DNA of 64,000 bases from Prionace glauca (lineage: Eukaryota; Chordata; Chondrichthyes; Carcharhiniformes; Carcharhinidae). Position 1 is the first letter of the stretch, and each line of letters begins with the position of its first letter. The stretch lies in the NCBI GenBank assembly GCA_037974335.1, contig CM075756.1:9052638-9116637 (forward strand), written 5' to 3'. This document shows positions 11,786-23,800 of the stretch, in pieces. The notes beneath the pieces are model-generated. The model saw only the letters and a list, made by a program, of their open reading frames with translations. It had not been told where the DNA came from and made no database searches. Both the position numbers and the translations under genes were made by a program.

Positions 11786-14700
11786 AAGTGCAAGGACCAA
11801 ATGAGAAGCCCACAAATGAATACAGCCTCAATTTAAAAATGCAGATTAATTGCAGGAGATCACGTTGAACCATTTGGAGTCACCATTAAGCTGAGGCGTT
11901 GTGCCAAATTCTGGGAACTACAATTTTGGAACTGTTTCAAGTCCTAAGGGACATGGAAAGCAGATGTATCAGTACCGTATCAGAGGCGTGGGCCTACCCT
12001 AATGTGGAGGGGCTGGAAAAGATGGGATTGTCCTCCTGAAAACAGAGATTGTAGCGGGAGATTTAATCGAGTTCTTCAAGATTATTGAGGGTTTTGTTAG
12101 TGTAAATAAGGACAAATTCCTTCCAGCGACAGAAGATTCGGTTAACAGAGGAGATAGATTTAAGGATCAGCTGGGATATGGTGAGTTTTTTTATATATGT
12201 CAGTATTCCTTTAAGTGTTGGAATGCAATATCCCAGTAATGAGTAAATTTACCAACAAAGGAACTGGATCGATTCTTGAAACAGGTACTCTCTCAGAGCT
12301 ATGGGACAAAGAGAGGAGACTAGAACTAACTGAATAGCTTATTGGAAGTGCCGGCGCAGCGACGTGATCAAAATGAACTCCTCCTACTATATCATTCCAC
12401 CATAACAGGAAAACCTACCGAATTCTGCCATCTAGCGGTGTAAAGCAGCCCTGGGTGGAGGCGTTCGTTTCTGTGGGTCCGCCTTTTCAAACGTGGTATC
12501 AGCGCAGAAATAGATAGCGGCGTGAGAGGCAGCGGCGTCCCTCACTTCGACACTAAACAGCGTTATGGTGGTTCTGATACCCCAAACAACTCACGGTTGC
12601 ACTTGGTGACAGCCCTTGTTCCCGCATGATAAAAATGAGCTTCTAATTCCGACCTGATCACTGTCGGTATCAGAACATATGGCGATAACTAGTGTTCTTC
12701 AACGTGCAGACTTCAGTACTGCAAACAATAGCATGGATAGCGTCTGATCCACGTAAGAGGAGAGTATACCTGCCGAATAAAACATCGTTTTAGTCAATAA
12801 TCGATTAGACAGAAATGATGTATGGGGAAAACGACATCACCCATTCATAAAGCATCTTTCCCGAACGCAGAAAGTCCCAAATCTTCTTAACCTCAAGGGA
12901 TAATACGATACAAACTAGACATTGTTTTGATGGGACCAACGCGGCAGCCAATTTAAGCAAAGCGAGCTCCCAAAAATTGACATGAATATCCGAGTAGTGC
13001 ATTTGGGCTTTTTTGAAGCATATTCTAGGATACATGTTGACTCAACATACTCTGTGAAGTTCCCTATTCTATTAGTTCCCTCCCCACCCCACCCCTCCAA
13101 CACCCCCCGCCTCTCCACCGCCCCCCCCCTCTCCGCCCCGCCCCGCCCCCCTCTCCGCCGCCCGGGTCACTTACATCCAACGAGACGGGGTTGTCTTATT
13201 TGCATTCAGCATCTGTGAAAATGCCGAACTCCTAGTGCACTAACCTGGGGAGTGTTACCCCAGATGATGAACTCAAATCTCAGGAGAAAGAGTCGGCTGT
13301 TGCATCTCCTGATTTCGAGACGAAATTCCTACCAGCGAGGCGACAACGTACATCATAATTCCCAACTCTCCAAAAGTTTGTGTCTTTGAATTAAATGAAA
13401 TTAGTGACACCATTAATATTAGATAATAAACTTTACGTAACGTGATAGCTTCATTCGATACTGCTTGGCTGTGTCAACTAATGAGCTCAGGACCACTCAT
13501 GCCTCTCTTCTGTAGCTCATTAAATGAAAAGCATCCGGTTGCGATTAACAAGATTACCGCCAGTTCCTGCGTAACTCACACTCCATCCCAATCTCTGTTC
13601 AGCAGGGTCATATAAAAGGCAGAGTGCAGAATGGTAAGTAAAGATCTAAGAGAGGTACTCACAAGGATATTGGGTTTTTGTAAGGTTAACAATGAGACAA
13701 TAATTCCACTGTAATCGGGTGGTGAACGATAGAATTAATAGTTGGCAGAAAAAGTAGTGGGAGACAGCGAGTTCTTGGGACCTGGAATGTATGCTTGATA
13801 AGATGAAAGCATTTGATTCGATTATAACTTCCGGAAGAGAATGGCATACATATGTGAAAGGGAGAACATTGGATATTAAATGGATTCTATGATCAAAGGA
13901 CAACGGAGATGGGGGTGGGGGTGGGTGTGCCGCTCTAATTGGATGGGAGTGACCATATCTGGGATTATGACTAAAAAGTAGTCAGTGATAAACCCATTCA
14001 GTTACTCTAGTGAGAATATGAACCTCGCTTACACAAAACATGTTTGAGGAAAATAGCATTGATCAATCAATAGCATTTACGGAGAAGCTGATGAAGAATG
14101 CGAGAGAAAGGGAGGAATCAATGAACAGGGCTGAGATTTCTAAGTGGACTGATTTTACTAAGAGTATTGGCGCAGACTCAATGGCTGGAATGGCCTCCTC
14201 TTTAGTTCAGGCAATGCAGGTTTCTGTTTCGACACGCTAAGAGAATCAAGGGGTTAAATTATTTTCTGGCTGGAAACACATTATTTGGTAACCAGGTCGG
14301 AAGCTGCCTTGCGTCAGAGAAAAGTGGGTTAACGGTTATCAGCAGATTCTCAGACCGCAGTCAAGAGGCAGCTGTGCCTGTGATGAACAGGTCTGCAGAG
14401 GTCTTTGTACAATGTGAAGCTCAGAGAGGTCTTAATATTCTGAAATGAATTATTTTCTATTTGTGTGGGGAGCAAAACAGGGGAGGCGCGGCCGAGGTTC
14501 TCCAGAATAGTAATACGATGAAATATTTCATTTTATGTGGCGAGTTGAGAAACCTGGATTTTTCTCTCTACAAGTCAAAAGCTGAAGGGCAGATCTGGCA
14601 GCAGCATTCAGAATCAGGGACTTTAATGATGGTGTGAATAAGGAGAAATGGCGAATGGTTCGGGAACTAAAGGAGAATGTTGTCATATAACTGGTGGAGG

Positions 14701-14974
14701 TAATTAGAATCGCTTTGTCAAATGGAAAGATAGCAGAGGCGTCTCAAGAGGGCTATTTGCTTTGTGCTTTAAAAGGCTAGAATAGACACTGTATGCGGAA
14801 TGACCTCGTATCGTTATACACGTTCTATGATATTATCAAAATCTGCATTTCCCTTCTTGCTACTGTGACATGTTGATGTGCTTATTACAATAGTGCGAGC
14901 TGATTGTAAATATATAGTTGGCATCTTAATTGAAGAACATTACCTACTTTGATAAAGCTTCCCTGTCAATAAAA
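11786..14974. other. Intergenic DNA, low content
   Basis: No V segment or host exon recognised. Holds a C-rich patch (13081-13165), a G-rich patch (about 13911-13928) and a small LINE or SINE tail fragment near 14165-14200 (gactcaatggctggaatggc). Confidence 0.4.
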
Positions 14975-15160
14975 CCATAGAACCATAGAAAATTACAGCT
15001 CAGAAACAGGCCTTTGGCCCTTCTTGTCTGTGCCGAACCACCTTTTGCCTAGTCCCACTGACCTGTACTTGAACCATATCCCTCCACACCCCTCTCATCT
15101 ATCAACCCGTCCAAGTTTTTCTTAAATGTTAAAAGTGACCCCGCATTTACCACTTTAATA
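14975..15160 (-). mobile_element. CR1-like LINE 3' end, antisense
   Basis: Starts aaccatagaaccatagaaaa, the reverse complement of the tatggttctatgg-type LINE tail, and continues through ggcctttggccc into decayed 3' sequence. Confidence 0.65.
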
Positions 15161-15385
15161 AATAAATCAATAATTGGCACAAACTGCAATCATTGAGCTA
15201 GAGAGAGATACATAATGGATAGCCGGGGGATAAATAGATAATCAGATTATTAGATAGAGAGATGATAAACTGGAGGTCGATGATCGATAGAAGATAGCTA
15301 GTTTTCTGTCTGCCATTGATAGCTGGATTTTTCCATGCTGACCCCTGCCCTCCATACCATTAAGTGGTCGTGTTTGAGACGGGTC

Positions 15386-15424
15386 GGTTTTTGTTCCACG
15401 GTTCAGCCCCACTGCGTCTCTGTG
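15386..15424 (-). promoter_or_regulatory. V3 recombination signal, 23-bp spacer
   Basis: On the minus strand: heptamer CACAGAG, 23 bp spacer, perfect nonamer ACAAAAACC. Confidence 0.92.
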
Positions 15425-16148
15425 CATCACTGCAAGCGCAGAAATACAGAGCCGTGTCGCTCGGCTGCAATTCACCTATCGTTAGATCGAAGTTGCTATC
15501 TGGCGTCTTCTTGGCGAAAAATCTCTTCGGGATCCCGTCCGACCTGCTCGGGTTGCCCATTTGTACAGCATACAAGATATTCTGGAGTCCCTGGCTTGGG
15601 AACTGACGGTACCAGTACATGTAAGCATCACTCCCGTGTTGCACACACGGGATAGTCACAGACTGGCCCTGTCTCACCGACACATACGGCTGGGATTGAA
15701 CAATCTTCTGAGACGCGCCAAGACCTTGAAAGAAAAGGACAATAATTAGAAATCGGGGGCTTTCATTCACTCAGAAATATGATGCATGAATCTGCTCAGA
15801 AAGTTATTTTTCTCAGATGGGATTTTACAACAGCGCTCGTCGAGTAAATGGACCTTCCCATTGTCCATCTCTCGCCTGCTCCGACTCCCGTGGCGGGCGG
15901 GGCGGTAAAATTCCAGCCTATGATTCCATATCCTTCGCATTCTTTCTTTCCATGATTATTTACTTCTCACTCTTTCATTTACTTAGTCTATCTCTCTTTG
16001 TCTATATGCTGATCGAAAACGTGTTTTGCAGATTATTGCAACATTCCTACACCAAATTACAAAGGGCCCAATATAACTCCGGGGAACCGGTTCACTTACC
16101 CACCAATAGGATCAGGGACAACGCGTAGGACAATATCGAAGAATGCAT
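15425..16148 (-). CDS. TRBV: V3: TCR beta-type variable segment (leader + V exon)
   Basis: Leader exon 16100-16148 encodes MHSSILSYALSLILLV, a clean signal peptide, with donor gtaagt. A 375 bp intron ends in ttctttcaag. V exon 15425-15724 joins in phase 1 (G/GT = Gly). The domain shows SQKIVQSQPYVSVRQG, Cys23 in VTIPCVQHG, Trp41 in YMYWYRQFPSQG, FR3 FDLTIGELQPSDTALYFC, and a CACSD end. Everything is open and the signal is good, so this is likely functional. It is a different V family from both V2 and the CAWS group. Confidence 0.92.
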
Positions 16149-16499
16149 GCTCCGTGCCCAGAAACTCTGAGAGCGAAATATCCAAGGTCAGAGGTCGGAG
16201 ATCTTGGATTGGAAGGTCCAACTGGCGAGTGGAAACAGAAACAACTGAATTAATGGAAATAGACAACCCACAATACCCGCCCCCAGCCTTAATTGACGGC
16301 TCCTCCCTCACCAGATTGTCTGTGAGGTATTGACATGGGACTCGGAGTTGCTCAGGACTCATAGACAGATTCACAGTGCAGACAAAGAAGGGTCTGGTGC
16401 AAAGTATCGTGAACGTGTGTGGTCATTCACTTTACATCTGTGAATGATCCATTCGAATATCTAACTTCTAATGGCAGCACTATTTAAATGGTGAGAAAA

Positions 16500-16700
16500 T
16501 AGATTAGTAGTCCAAAGATGTGCAAGTTAGGTGGACTGGCCATGCTAAATTACCCCTTAGTGCTCAAAAATGTGTAGGTTAACTCGATTAGCAATGGAAA
16601 CTATGTGGTGTTACAGGGATAGGGCAAGATACTCATCAGAGAGTCAGTGCAGACTCGATGGGCCAAATGGCTTCGTCTGTCCTTACAGATTATTTGATTC
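16500..16700 (+). mobile_element. V-SINE 3' part
   Basis: Starts in the core (tccaaagatgtgcaagttag) and ends gactcgatgggccaaatggc plus tail; head absent. Confidence 0.75.
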
Positions 16701-17119
16701 TCTGACAATCAGGGAAACAATTCACTAAAAACCGGTAGAAAGGCAGTTAGAGGAGTTAACCGTCCGAACTTTTGCTCTCCATCTCCGGAATACAAGATGA
16801 GAAAGGTTATACTGCTCTTGTACAGAGCATTCGTCATTACAGAACACTGAGCTTAATTCCGAGAGATACGACTTCCAGTATATATTTCACTCGCCCATCA
16901 CATTTGTTTGCCGGACTACATGGGCATTCAGTCAAAATAAGAATATAAGAAGGAGCAGCATGAGTGGATCTTTCGACCTTGCCATTCATGATGATCATGG
17001 TTGATCTGATTTCCACGCCTGTCCCCATGACTCAAGAGTTATTTTGTCGATCAGAAGCCTCTACTTCATGCTCGAATGCGTTCAATGCCAAGTTTCACTG
17101 TTACCTGGGGAAGACAATA

Positions 17120-18315
17120 AGACCATAAGACCATAAAAGGTAGAATTATCCGGAGTATAGATACACAGAGAGACTTGGGGGTGCAAGTGCACAAGTCCCT
17201 GAAGGTGTCGGTGCAGGTGCAGAATGTGATGAGGAAAGCGTATGGTATGTTAGCCTTCATAGGAAGGGGTATAGAATATAAGAGTAGGGGTCTGATGTTG
17301 CAGTTGTATAAAACGTTGGTTAGGCCTCACTTGGAGTACTGCGACCAGTTCTGGTCGCCGTACTACCGGAAGGATGTAGAGATCCTGGAGAGATGCAGAG
17401 GAGATTTACCAGGATGCTGCCTGGTATGGAAGGGCTGTCTTACGAGGAAAGATTGAACGAACTTGGGCTATTTTCCCTTGAGAGACGTCGGCTGAGGGGG
17501 GATCTAATAGAGGTTTATAACATTATGAAGGGGATAGATAGAGTAAATGGTGGTAAGCTTTTTCCGCTACTAGAAATGGATAGAACGAGGGGTCACGGGC
17601 TTAGGGTGAGGGGGGCTAGGTATAAGACAAATATTAGAGGGCAGTTTTTCACGCAAAGGGTAGTGGGGGTGTGGAATGCACTGCCGAGTAAGGTGGTGGA
17701 AGCAGGCACGCTAGGGTTGTTTAAGAGTCACTTAGACAGCCACATGAGCGCTCTACATATAGGGGGATATAGCAGGCCTTACTAAACATTGTAGGCTTGG
17801 GATTCCGTTTTTGCCTCAGGGATGTTACAGTCTTTGACTGTTTAATAATGAATTTTTTGTCTCCACAGGCATTTAAGTCCATCTTGTTGACCAGCAAGGG
17901 GCATGCATGCGGCAGGTTGTAGTGGGCTGCTCTTGGATGTTGCTTCGGGAGTTGCCTATTGCTTCATGTCGTTAGTGTGGTTAAACTGGACCATCTCAAG
18001 GGCAACATGACAGCTCAGAGACTATCTCTGTTGCTGTGCGGACACATGGATTTGGGCCTGTGTCTGTGGGAGTTTGCGCGTTCTCCCTGTGGTTGCGTGG
18101 GTTTCCTCCGGGTGCTCCGGGTTCCTCCCACATCCCAAAGATGTGCTTTTAGGCTGATTGATTGGGTAACAAATTGTCCTATATTGAACCTCCCTGATCC
18201 TCGCACATTAGGCGTAGACTAAAATCATGAATAGGTCACTGAGACAATGGGACGGCGGCGCGGGCTCGTTGGGCCGAGGGGCCTGTTTCCCGTGCTGTGT
18301 TATTCTTTGTTCTTT
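17120..18315 (+). mobile_element. CR1-like LINE 3' end, copy A
   Basis: 5'-truncated. Reads RDLGVQVHKSLKVSVQVQNVMRKAYGM in part, then YEERLNELGLFSLERRRLRGD and WNALPSKVVEAGTLGLFKSH, the conserved C-terminal region of CR1-type ORF2, with one frame change between the two parts near 17393-17450. After the ORF come about 200 bp of 3' sequence, a V-SINE-like core (18040-18150) and the tail gggctcgttgggccgagggg with ttctttgttctt. A close copy lies at 19610-20805. Confidence 0.88.
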
Positions 18316-19400
18316 ATAAAACATAGGAGCAGAATTAGGCCACTCAGCCCATCGAATCTGCCCCGCCATTAAATCATGGCTGATATTTTTCTCCCCCCCA
18401 TTCCCCATAATCCCTGATCCCCTTATCAATCAAGAACGTATCTATCTCTGTCTTAAAAACACTCAATGATTGACAGAGTTCCACAGATTCACCACTCTGG
18501 CTGGAGAAATTCCTCTTCATCTCTGTTTTAAAGGATCGTCCCTTTAGCCTGAGGTTGTGCTCTCTAATTCTAGTTTTTCTTACTACTGGAAACATCATCT
18601 CGATGTCCAATCTTTCAAGATTCGCAGTATCCTGCAAGTTTCAATAAGATCGCCCCCATCCTTCTTAAGTCCAACGAGTACAGATCCAGAATCTGTTCCT
18701 CATACGACAAGCTCTTCATTCCATGTATCATTTTTGTGAACCTCCTCTAGACCATTCCCAATGCCAGCATGTCATTCGGGGTCCAAAGTTGCTCATAATA
18801 CTCAAAATGTGGTCTGATGAAACCATTTACAGCCTCAAAAGTGCATTCCTACTCTTGTATTCTAGTCCTCTCGACATGAATGCTAACATTGACTTTGTCT
18901 TCCTAACTGCTGACTGAACCTGTACGTTAAACTTTAGAGAATCTTGAACAATGACTCCCAAATCCTGTGTGTTTCTGATTTCTTAAGTATTTCCCATTTA
19001 GAAAATAGTCCTTGGGTTCTTCCAAAATGCATAACCTCTCACTTTTTCAAGTTGTGTTCTATCTTCCACTTCCTTGCCCACTCTCGTAACCTGTCCAAGT
19101 CCTTCCCCAGCCCCCACCCCCCTTCTTCCTTAATGCTGCCTGTTCCTCTACATATCGTTGTTTCATCTGCAAACTTCGCAACAGTGTCTTCAATTCCTTC
19201 TTCCAAATCATGAATGTATGTTGTGAAACGTTGTGGTCCCAACACCGACACCTGAGGCACGCCACTAGTCAATGGCTACCATCCTGAAAAAGACCCCTTT
19301 ATCCCCACTCTCTGTCTTCTTCCAGTCAACCAATCCACTATCCAAGATAATATCCAACACCAACACTCTGAGAGAAGACATTCCTCCTCAGTCTTTTATT
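18316..19400 (-). mobile_element. CR1-like LINE, antisense
   Basis: Begins with the reverse complement of an aggagcagaattaggcc-type tail. Minus-strand frames give broken pieces of the C-terminal region and of the RT box (VPQVSVLGPQRFTTYIHDLEEG, then FADETT in place of FADDTK). It lies directly between the two plus-strand copies A and B. Confidence 0.82.
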
Positions 19401-19609
19401 CCTCCTTCGGAATTCTCCGATTGTGCTTGCTGTCAATGCAGTGCTGGTTGATCACCCTTCGCTATCTCTTCTTTTCAGTCACCTGCTCCGTCCGGTTTTA
19501 AGATTCTCTTCTTCCTTTCTTCAAGGCAGTCCCATCGCCCGATTGCCATCACTCCACTCACCATATTTCTGTCTATGTATCTAACCACTGAACTCGATGG
19601 TTCCAGTGC

Positions 19610-20805
19610 AGAAGGACTTTTATACGATAAAAGGTAGAACTATCCGGAGTATAGATACGCAGAGAGACCTGGGGGTGCAGGTACACAAGTCCCTGAAGAT
19701 GTCGGAGCAGGTGCAGAATGTGATGAGGAAAGCGTATGGCATGTTAGCCTTCATAGGAAGGGGTATAGAATATAAGAGTAGGAGTCTGATGTTGCAGTTG
19801 TATAGAACGTTGGTTAGGCCTCACCTGGAGTACTGCGTCCAGTTCTGGTCGCCGTACTACCGGAAGGATGTAGAGATCCTGGAGAGAGTGCAGAGGAGAT
19901 TTACCAGGTGATTTGCCTGGTATGGAAGGGCTGTCTTACGAGGAAAGATTGAACGCACTCGGGCTGTTTTCCCTTGAGAGACGTCGGCTGAGGGGGGATC
20001 TAATAGAGGTTTATAAGATTATGAAGGGGATAGATAGAGTAAATGGTGGTAAGCTTTTTCCGCTATTAGAAATGGATAGAACGAGGGGTCACGGGCTTAG
20101 GGTGAGGGGGGCTAGATATAAGATTAATATTAGAGGGCAGTTTTTCACACAAAGGGTAGTGGGGATGTGGAATGCACTGCCGAGTAAGATGGTGGAAGCA
20201 GGCACGCTAGGGTTGTTCAAGAGTCACTTGGACAGCCACATGAGCGGTCTACATATAGGGGGATATAGCAGGCCTTACTAAACATTGTAGGCTTGGGATT
20301 CAGTTTTAGCCTCAGGGATATAGAGTCTTTTTAATAATGACTTTTTTGTCCACAGGCATTTAAGTCCAGCAAGGGGCATGCGTTCGGCAGGTTGTGGTGG
20401 GCTGCTCTTGGATGTTGCTTCGGGAGTTGCCTACTGCTTCATGTCGTTGGTGTGCGTAAACTGGACCATCTCGAGGGCAACATGACAGCTCAGAGACTAT
20501 CTCTGTTGCTGTGCGGACACATGGATTTGGGCCTGTGTTCGTGGGAGTTTGCGCGTTCTCCCCATGGTTGCGTGGGTTTCCTCCGGGTGCTCCGGTTTCC
20601 TCCCACATCCCAAAAATGTGCTTTTAGGCTGATTGATTGGGTAACAAATTGTCCCTATATTGGACCTCCCTGATCCTCACACATTAGGCATAGACTAAAA
20701 TCATGAATAGGTCACTGACTATGGGACGGCGGCGCGGGCTCGTTGGGCCGAAGGGCCTGTTTCCCGTGCTGTGTTGTTCTTTGTTCTTTGTTCTTTGACT
20801 CCATT
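19610..20805 (+). mobile_element. CR1-like LINE 3' end, copy B
   Basis: Nearly the same as copy A at 17120-18315, including the 3' sequence, the V-SINE-like core (20500-20625) and the gggctcgttgggccgaaggg tail with three ttctttg units. The ORF has an in-frame TGA at 19909. Similarity to copy A is high by eye, so both are from one young subfamily. Confidence 0.88.
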
Positions 20806-20839
20806 CAACCCATCATGTCTGCGCCAATTCTCCGATAAA

Positions 20840-21070
20840 GCGTCCCTGTCTGCGTGGGTTTTCTGCAGGTGCTCCGGTTTCCTTCCACAGTCCTGGTTGA
20901 TTGTCCAAGCTAAAATTGCCCCTTAGTCTCCTGAGATGCGTAGCTTAGAGAGATTTGTGGTAAAATATGTAGGGTTATGGATGTAGGGTCTGGATGGGAT
21001 TGTGGTCGGTGAAGACTCGAATGGCCGAATGGCCTCTTTCTGTACTGTAGCGTTTCTATGATTTCTATTT
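20840..21070 (+). mobile_element. V-SINE 3' part
   Basis: Core (gtctgcgtgggttttctgca) to tail (gactcgaatggccgaatggc, then tttctatgatttctattt). Confidence 0.75.
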
Positions 21071-21970
21071 TATTTTATTTCTATTTTAGGGACAGCATTT
21101 TAACGGCTGGTCTATTTCAGGTTCTGATCAATTATAACCCGTAGGGCATTGACCCCTAGGGTGTTGCTGATGGGGCATTGAAGATTTGCAGTGCTATTCG
21201 GAGATACTTAGGATTGTCTAGACTTGATGTATGTCCCCTTACGTGCAATATTAGTTAGCTAATTGAGCACTAGAAAAAAGTGAAATAAAATTCCGAAGAG
21301 AAACAGTGGGAAATCTAAACTAAATGACGAAAGATTGACTTAAGCTGGTATTTGCAATATTTCTTCGCACAGCCGGCGAGCCTCTTAAGGTTGAGCGTGA
21401 AAGTGATCTTTCAACTGAGACTTCTGAAACAAAGACAGAAAGATACAACTAAAGCATCATGTAGTTGAAAGGCAGATGTGTAAAGTCGCTCTTTATTTTC
21501 AATTTGTAACAATTTCAAAGAGTTTAATGACCTCCTCCCGTTCCTGTGAAACAAGCCCAATTGGACTGAAGTGGGCTCGTATTGTTTCTATGCAACAGGT
21601 AGAGAGGCGTTTAAATGGCCTCTGCATGTAACCAATCCCGTCAGAGACAATCGACCCTTCCTGTTGATCTGTGATAATCGACGGAGTTGAATAGAGTTCT
21701 GCTATGGCACATTAAATAATTGCACCTGACTGTTCCATGGTATGAGAAAGTCCTCCTTCCTTTTTGTGGATTAGTGCAACCTGGTTTCGAAATATATGTT
21801 TTTTTCTCCTCTCTATTGTTCACTATTTGTTTATTACACTCCATCTTTCCTCCCTTTCTTTCGATCTTTCCGATTTCATTTGTAATCTCTTCTTGTCAGT
21901 CACAATAATTCAATCGAAGCGGATCGACACCACTTTCTTCTATCACTCGCAGCTGTTTCCTGCTGCCTGT
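21071..21970. other. Unassigned spacer 3' of V4
   Basis: No gene or clear repeat seen. Confidence 0.4.
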
Positions 21971-21972
21971 GG

Positions 21973-22011
21973 GGTTTTTGTTGAACTGCTCCATCTCTCT
22001 GAGTCACTGTG
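21973..22011 (-). promoter_or_regulatory. V4 recombination signal, 23-bp spacer
   Basis: Perfect heptamer CACAGTG, 23 bp spacer, perfect nonamer ACAAAAACC on the minus strand. Confidence 0.96.
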
Positions 22012-22510
22012 AAGACTCCAGGCACAGTAATACACGGCCGAGTGATTCACCCGCAGGCTGGAGGCAATCAGGTTGAACTTATTCGTATTCGGTCTCACGG
22101 CTGTGAAACCGTCCACCGTCCCTTCCGAATTCACGCTTTCTGCAGCCATGGAGTAAAACATCAAGTGAGGCTCTTTTCCTGGGAATTGTCTGTACCAGAA
22201 CATTACAGCAGTGCTGGTGCCATTCAGGGAACACATTAGTTCCACTTCCTCCCCGGAGGATTTGGAGACAGCGGCAGGAGTCTGGTGGATAGTCTGTGAA
22301 TTCACGCCTGTCGAAGAGGGTGGGGAAGAGAAAACCAGTTAGTTGGGCATTCCTTGGAGAGAGAAAGAGAAAATTGGTGAAAGAACGAGAAGGAGGGAGG
22401 ACGGGAAAGAAGAGCGAAAGAAAATAAGTAGCAATAATAAAGTAAGGGGCAAGAAATAACTAAATACTCGTACCGTGAAGTATGATTATCAAGCCCAGTA
22501 ACAGGTACAT
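22012..22510 (-). CDS. TRBV: V4: TRBV30-like variable segment (CAWS family)
   Basis: Leader exon 22474-22510 (MYLLLGLIIILH, donor gtacga), intron 166 bp ending cgacag, V exon 22012-22307 in phase 1. The domain reads VNSQTIHQTPAAVSKS, Cys23 in VELMCSLNGTS, Trp41 in VMFWYRQFPGKEPHLMFYS, FR3 FNLIASSLRVNHSAVYYC and CAWSL at the end. The N-terminal SQTIHQ, the EGTS-like CDR1 and CAWS closely match human TRBV30, which is the basis for calling the cluster beta. Open throughout with an ideal signal: likely functional. A TATAAAG is seen upstream on the minus strand near 22591. Confidence 0.95.
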
Positions 22511-22984
22511 CTTTTCCTCTATTTCGCTTCAAAATGAGGGAAGGTTCGAGATCCGGAATCGAGCGTATTGAGAGGATCAAGCCTAGACTTTATAAAACAT
22601 TGAGGGAAATAAATGCAGTTTTGGACAACTTCCGTCTCATTCTGATTGGTGGAACGCAAAGGCTACTGGGAGCAGAAGATTGTCAAAGGAACATTCACAG
22701 GTGAACGGAGAGGGAAAAAACAGGAAAGAGTTTGCAGTGCAGGTACAATGTGGTGATGTGTCGGTGAAACAGTATTGATAAAGGCAGCAGTGTCGATAAA
22801 TCTAACCTGCATTTCCACAGATTCAGAAGTTTGGAGCGTGATCTAATTGACATGTTTATAATGTATAAAACAGTCAAGGTGATGGTTAGGGGAAAGCGCG
22901 CTCTCTGGTGGCGGCAGGTATATTAGAGGTAGGAGGCGCGGGCGAAATAAGGATCAAACCCTTAGGCGAAGTGCAGTAGAAACG

Positions 22985-23260
22985 AACAGGCCTGTTTCTC
23001 CCTCTCTGATTGGCAGCTCTGTATTATCCTCTCTGATGGACAACTCTGTGTATCCCTCTCCGATTGGCAGCTCTGTACTTCTCTCTACAATTTGCAGCCG
23101 TGCACCCTCCTACATCCTCTCTGACTGACAGCCCTCCATCTCCATCTCTGTCTAGCTGTTGAGTGTCGCCTTTCCTGTTTGACAGCCCTCTATCCTTTGC
23201 TCTGACAGGCCAATACCTACCTCTTTAGTTTGGCGGCCCAGTACTTCCTTCTCTGAGGTG
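22985..23260. repeat. Degenerate tandem array with ATTGG boxes
   Basis: About six or seven imperfect units of roughly 35-45 bp built on ctctgattggcagctctgta and variants (ctgactgacagccctccat, cctgtttgacagccctctat). It lies 5' of V4. The same gattgacagcc word occurs in the promoter regions of V8, V9 and V11. Confidence 0.55.
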
Positions 23261-23800
23261 CGATCTTGAACTAGAGTGCTGAAAGTGTTCTGAATGAGGG
23301 AATTTTAACTCCCTTCTATTTAGCATTTAACATCTAATTGAAATTGATTGTTTAAATTACAAGTTCATCCAGGCTTAAGCAATGATATACAAGCTCTTCA
23401 CTGGAGAGCAACTGACGTTAGTTAATTAAGGAAAGTTGTTTAGACTGTTTTTTTTCTATAACTGGCGCTCAGCAAACTGTTTAGTTTCAGAGCTAAATAC
23501 GGTAAGTACAGGCCTCACAGTGTGACCTAGCACTAGAGAAAAACTGTGTACGAGGGTTCTGAGAGCTGATTGAGTGATAAAGTAGGGGCAAAGGTTTTCA
23601 AACCTTTCCAATCATAGGAATTGGTTCTTACTCTACTGCAGGGGAAAAATATATTATTTGCCAAGTATTGCATGAGTATCCGATTACGATCAATTCTAAT
23701 CTTAAGATTTAAAATAATATAGAAACTGGTGGTAAATACTGATACATAAAAAGAAAAATTATTAATTGAATAGCATCCATAAGCAATAATTCAAAGCATA
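23261..23800. other. Unassigned spacer
   Basis: A/T-rich DNA without recognised features. Confidence 0.35.

Noticed and set aside
13611-13640. TATAAAAG followed by ATG and gtaagt as a promoter plus leader exon
   Set aside because: The donor lies closer to the TATA box than a start site would, leaving no room for an exon, and no V exon follows in range.
15725-15770. Hydrophobic NESPRFLIIVLFFQ stretch directly before V3 as its signal peptide
   Set aside because: It is the pyrimidine-rich intron end; a proper ATG leader with a gtaagt donor exists at 16100-16148.
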